Under the pieces are notes generated by a model that searched no databases, was not told where the DNA came from, and worked only from the letters and a program-made list of their open reading frames with translations. Shown here in pieces: positions 5,565-8,420 of a stretch of DNA of 8,420 bases; position 1 is the first letter of the stretch, and each line of letters opens with the position of its first letter. The translations under genes and the position numbers were made by a program. Source of the DNA: CAZUEG01 sp043798775 (GTDB lineage: Bacteria; Patescibacteriota; Minisyncoccia; Minisyncoccales; GWA2-46-15); the NCBI GenBank assembly GCA_043798775.1, contig JAZDOL010000024.1, forward strand, positions 1 to 8,420. Reading direction: 5' to 3'.

Positions 5565-5662
5565 TGAGTAACAAGAAAAATATTTGTAAAAATAAAGCAA
5601 AATAGAGCTAAAAATATTCTTATTTAAAAATAACCGATACTTGCTTATATAATAGGTAGCAA

Positions 5663-8420
5663 ATGTTAGAAGAAGAAAATATCAATTCAAAATATATTTC
5701 GCTAATAGAGGCGAGCAAAGATACTCCTTATGGTCAGGAGTATTTGTCTTTGAGAGCGAGGCAGGGAAAATTGAAAGCGGTGAAGTTTGGCAGAAACTGG
5801 GTAACGACAAAAGAATGGGTGAGTGAATATTTGTCGCATGTTGAAGATAAAAAAAATAATAATAACGGAGTTGCTGAAGATACAAACATTGATGAGCCGT
5901 CTGTTTCGCCAATTAGCAGACCGACTGATAATAATGAACCTATCGAAGATGTTATTGTTACGCAAAAAAATTATGGCGACAATGAACAGCTGGCAGAGGT
6001 AATTGAGTACGAGCCATACCTCACTCCCTTTGGCGTTCGCCCCACATCGTCATATTTATTATCCGAAAGGATTAATGCGGAATACGCAAAAAATATTCCT
6101 TTTTATGGAAATGAATTTTTCTCAGAAAAGATTCCCGTTAAGCCGAGACAAACTTTTGCGCTTTCCGGCGCCCGTCGTTTAGCAATATCTTTTGCGACAG
6201 TGGCGGTAATCATTGGTTGCGCAATGATAGGAGCCGATGCGGCAAAAATTAACGTTGCCGAAAAAATAAATTCAGCTTTCGCGATTGTTGTCGGTGATTT
6301 ATCAACGCCACTTGTTTCTGTTTATGACGATCTGGATAATGCAACGAGTATCAGCCGATCACTGAATAACAAACAGCAAAACGCGGTCAATATAATTAAC
6401 AGAGTCGGTCTTAAAATAAAAAATAGCGTCATCGGGTTTGGAGAAAATATCGATTATGCCGCCGAGTCATTTGGCGACGGAACAATGTCGATATATCATG
6501 GCACGGAAAAAACATATTACGTTTTTACTGCCTCTGTCAGTTCGAGTTTTTCTCAAATAACAAAAAGAGTAACCGATTTCGCAACGATTGTCGGTGATAA
6601 AATTAATGGACATATTCTAACGGCTAGACAAAAACTTTTTGCCTTGAGAGATTTTATTATTGCTCCGTGGCGATGGCGGCCGGGAGGAACGCAGGTTGTT
6701 ATTTCCAATAAGGAAGATATCAACCGGCTGGAAAAAGAAGTCCAGGACTTAAAAGAAAAAGGCATCGTTAGCAAAGAAATAACCAAAGAAGTCAGTCGGA
6801 TTACGATCGTTGAGTCGGTTAAAGAAATTACCCGGGAGATTGTAAAAGTTGACAGCACCGCCTTAGCGCAACTGCGGGCGCAAGTGATGGACGTGTATTC
6901 TTGGAAAGCGGATATCGAGAATTTAAAAAACATCACCAAGCAATTGGAGTTAACGACTAACAACTTAAAGACATCAAGTATTATTTATGCCGGAGGATTT
7001 CAATCGCCGGGACCGACGATTGTTTATTCCGTGGGGGCGCAACTATCGGGGTTCGGCGATTTGGGAGTTAGTCATTCAACAACTTTGGGAACCAATGCCG
7101 ATGACCAATTAACGGTTAACTCGAGATCGCGATTCAATGCTCCGGTAATAATCGCCAGTTCGATAACCCAAACAGGAACCAGCCCCGTTATCTTTGGCGG
7201 ATTGGTTTCCGCGACAAACGGATTAAATGTTACCGGCGCGCCGTTCACCGTCGGCGGATCTAATTTTACGGTTGACCTTTTGGGCAATGTTGTTGCCTTG
7301 GGAAATGTTGGCATCGGGACAACAAACCCGACGGGTTCCTTGATGATTGTCGGTGGCGATACAATTTTGGGTAATGGCATATTCAACAATCCGTCGGCAA
7401 GCGAGGACCTATATATCACCGGCAATGCCGAAGTTGATGGAACTTTATACACTGCCGGAATATCTACCGCCGGCCATATTTTACCGGCGACGGATAATAC
7501 TTATGATCTTGGTTCTTCGGCTTTAAGATGGCGCGATATTTGGCTGGGGCGGGACGCATATATTAATGGTAGCGTGGGAATCGGCACAACGTCTCCACTT
7601 CAAAAATTCCAAATTAATAACACGGCAACATCTGCCTTCGTTGTTACTTCGGCGGGCAATGTCGGCATCGGCGTTACTAACCCCTTGGCAACTTTCCATA
7701 ATGCCGGAAGTACCTTATTTAGTACCTTGGAAGTTGGCGATCTGCCGACAGGCGGGAATATTGGCGCCGCAACAGATACAATCGATAGATATACTAGTTT
7801 TAATGTTTCCCAGATAACTTTGAGTCAGGCGATAACCTTGCCGGCGCCCACAAACACAACTGCCGGACGGGTTGCCTTTGTTTCCAATACGGGAACAACG
7901 CCGTTCAGTATGTATAACAATTCTTTTCGGGTTGGTTATACCGCCCAGCTTGTTTGGGACGGTAATTCTTGGAATATTTCCGGCGGACCAGGAACCGACA
8001 AAGGAACAATCAACAACTCAACCTTAAGATGGGATGCGACGACGCAAGCATGGATGGAAAATACTTCGGTATTGTCACAACTTAATCCGACAGTGGCGGA
8101 TTCGTTCGGGTTGAGAGTAATAAATAACGGCGCGGTTATTGGTCCCGGCTATGGTTCGTATGTAACTAAGACCGGCGCCTCAACAACCAATGTCGCCGGT
8201 TATTTTTCAGCGACTGGGGCAACCAACAATTATGGACTGATTATAGAGAACGGTTATGTTGGTATTGGTACTACCAGTCCAACTTTCACCCTCGACGTCA
8301 ACGGCACCCAAAGAGTAGTAACCTCCGTTTCTTCGCCGTTATTCCAGGGCGACAGTGGAGCGGTAACCTTTGGCAATGTCGCCCAATCGACGACAATTAC
8401 CGGTTCGACTTTAAGCGTCG
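5663..8420 (+). CDS. Giant HTH-TM-coiled-coil tail-fibre-like surface protein (3' partial)
   Basis: The frame is open from ATG 5663 to the window end (919 codons) and continues beyond. A TAG at 5657-5659 makes this the first possible ATG; AGG six bases upstream is a weak ribosome-binding site. Residues 10-57 (from KYISLIEAS to KEWVSEYL) form an excisionase/MerR-type helix-turn-helix. About 58-170 is a polar acidic linker. About 172-192 (LAISFATVAVIIGCAMIGA) is one transmembrane segment. 193-346 is a probable extracytoplasmic region. 350-436 is coiled coil. After it the chain is Gly/Thr/Asn-rich beta repeats with VGIGTTNP (549), VGIGTTSP (638), VGIGVTNP (667), VGIGTTSP (866) and TYDLGSSALRWRDIWL (613-628), as in phage tail fibres and CPR surface proteins. 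The likely topology is N-terminus in, fibre outside, for adhesion or host contact. The function is inferred. GC is higher than in the spacer. Confidence 0.85.
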   Translation, partial: MLEEENINSKYISLIEASKDTPYGQEYLSLRARQGKLKAVKFGRNWVTTKEWVSEYLSHVEDKKNNNNGVAEDTNIDEPSVSPISRPTDNNEPIEDVIVTQKNYGDNEQLAEVIEYEPYLTPFGVRPTSSYLLSERINAEYAKNIPFYGNEFFSEKIPVKPRQTFALSGARRLAISFATVAVIIGCAMIGADAAKINVAEKINSAFAIVVGDLSTPLVSVYDDLDNATSISRSLNNKQQNAVNIINRVGLKIKNSVIGFGENIDYAAESFGDGTMSIYHGTEKTYYVFTASVSSSFSQITKRVTDFATIVGDKINGHILTARQKLFALRDFIIAPWRWRPGGTQVVISNKEDINRLEKEVQDLKEKGIVSKEITKEVSRITIVESVKEITREIVKVDSTALAQLRAQVMDVYSWKADIENLKNITKQLELTTNNLKTSSIIYAGGFQSPGPTIVYSVGAQLSGFGDLGVSHSTTLGTNADDQLTVNSRSRFNAPVIIASSITQTGTSPVIFGGLVSATNGLNVTGAPFTVGGSNFTVDLLGNVVALGNVGIGTTNPTGSLMIVGGDTILGNGIFNNPSASEDLYITGNAEVDGTLYTAGISTAGHILPATDNTYDLGSSALRWRDIWLGRDAYINGSVGIGTTSPLQKFQINNTATSAFVVTSAGNVGIGVTNPLATFHNAGSTLFSTLEVGDLPTGGNIGAATDTIDRYTSFNVSQITLSQAITLPAPTNTTAGRVAFVSNTGTTPFSMYNNSFRVGYTAQLVWDGNSWNISGGPGTDKGTINNSTLRWDATTQAWMENTSVLSQLNPTVADSFGLRVINNGAVIGPGYGSYVTKTGASTTNVAGYFSATGATNNYGLIIENGYVGIGTTSPTFTLDVNGTQRVVTSVSSPLFQGDSGAVTFGNVAQSTTITGSTLSV

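Larger units (their letters stand above)
4696..5639. promoter_or_regulatory. Cluster of ten CCGATA motifs upstream of the fibre gene
   Basis: CCGATA occurs on the + strand at 4696, 4707, 4760, 4822, 5412, 5489, 5520 and 5634, and on the minus strand at 4852-4857 and 5216-5221. Five of the ten are extended to ATCCGATAT or TATCCGATAT-like forms (4694-4702, 4705-4713, 4820-4828, 5487-5495, and 5216-5224 on the minus strand as TATCCGATA). By chance a hexamer should appear on either strand about 0.5 times in 950 bp. The copies surround the REP cluster and end 24 bp before the fibre start. They could be operator sites or a further dispersed repeat; the binding protein is unknown. Confidence 0.55.

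Noticed and set aside
6553..7817. Open frames of 83-136 codons overlapping the fibre gene
   Set aside because: They are antisense or out-of-frame to a continuous 919-codon frame with clear domains.
5663..8420. UGA recoded as glycine (Gracilibacteria/Absconditabacteria code)
   Set aside because: No in-frame TGA occurs in 919 glycine-rich codons, and the endonuclease gene stops at TGA.

Overview
The window looks like a Candidate Phyla Radiation (Patescibacteria) chromosome, most likely Parcubacteria-like. The reasons are the style of the 16S rRNA (TGGATAAGGCATGCAAGTCG near the 5' end, reduced helices, a self-splicing intron, non-ribosomal insertions), a stand-alone 16S gene, octamer and palindrome-rich spacers, and a giant envelope protein with a family-typical N-terminal helix-turn-helix. 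The assignment rests on recalled family features and was not tested by a tree. Nothing suggests UGA recoding: the endonuclease gene ends in TGA, and the 919 codons of the fibre gene contain no in-frame TGA.

Layout. 1-214: gene-free, with a nested inverted repeat. 215-242: strong sigma70-type promoter (TTGACA-N16-TACAAT). About 250-525: rRNA leader with a terminator-like hairpin (301-350) and the left arm of a pre-16S processing stem (461-502). About 526-3245: one 16S rRNA gene in two exons. It carries a ~146-nt fold-back insertion in V1, an expanded V2 with a tRNA D-arm-like element, and a 972-nt group I intron (1548-2519) at E. coli position 793. The intron encodes a LAGLIDADG homing endonuclease. 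The 16S 3' end reads GGATCATTCTTTT, so the CCTCC anti-Shine-Dalgarno core is missing. 3246-3510: trailer with the right arm of the processing stem (3340-3378), an octamer tandem repeat and a rho-independent terminator (3485-3507). No tRNA, 23S or 5S follows, so the 16S is its own transcription unit.

3511-5310: a REP/RAYT locus. A Y1 (HUH) REP-associated transposase at 3729-4451 is flanked by short GAAGGC/GCCTTC palindromes: two copies upstream, a decayed 66-bp tandem cluster downstream, and five copies in the opposite orientation 430 bp further on. 4452-5662 is a 1.2-kb gene-free stretch. It holds these palindromes plus ten copies of the hexamer CCGATA, on both strands, leading up to a promoter at 5537-5564.

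5663-8420 (runs off the end): a very large predicted surface protein. It has an N-terminal excisionase/MerR-like helix-turn-helix, a linker, one transmembrane segment, a coiled coil, and then tail-fibre-like beta repeats with four VGIG(T/V)TxP motifs. The most notable points are the missing anti-SD, the self-contained split 16S unit, the DNA-binding-plus-fibre architecture, and the CCGATA cluster directly upstream of that gene.
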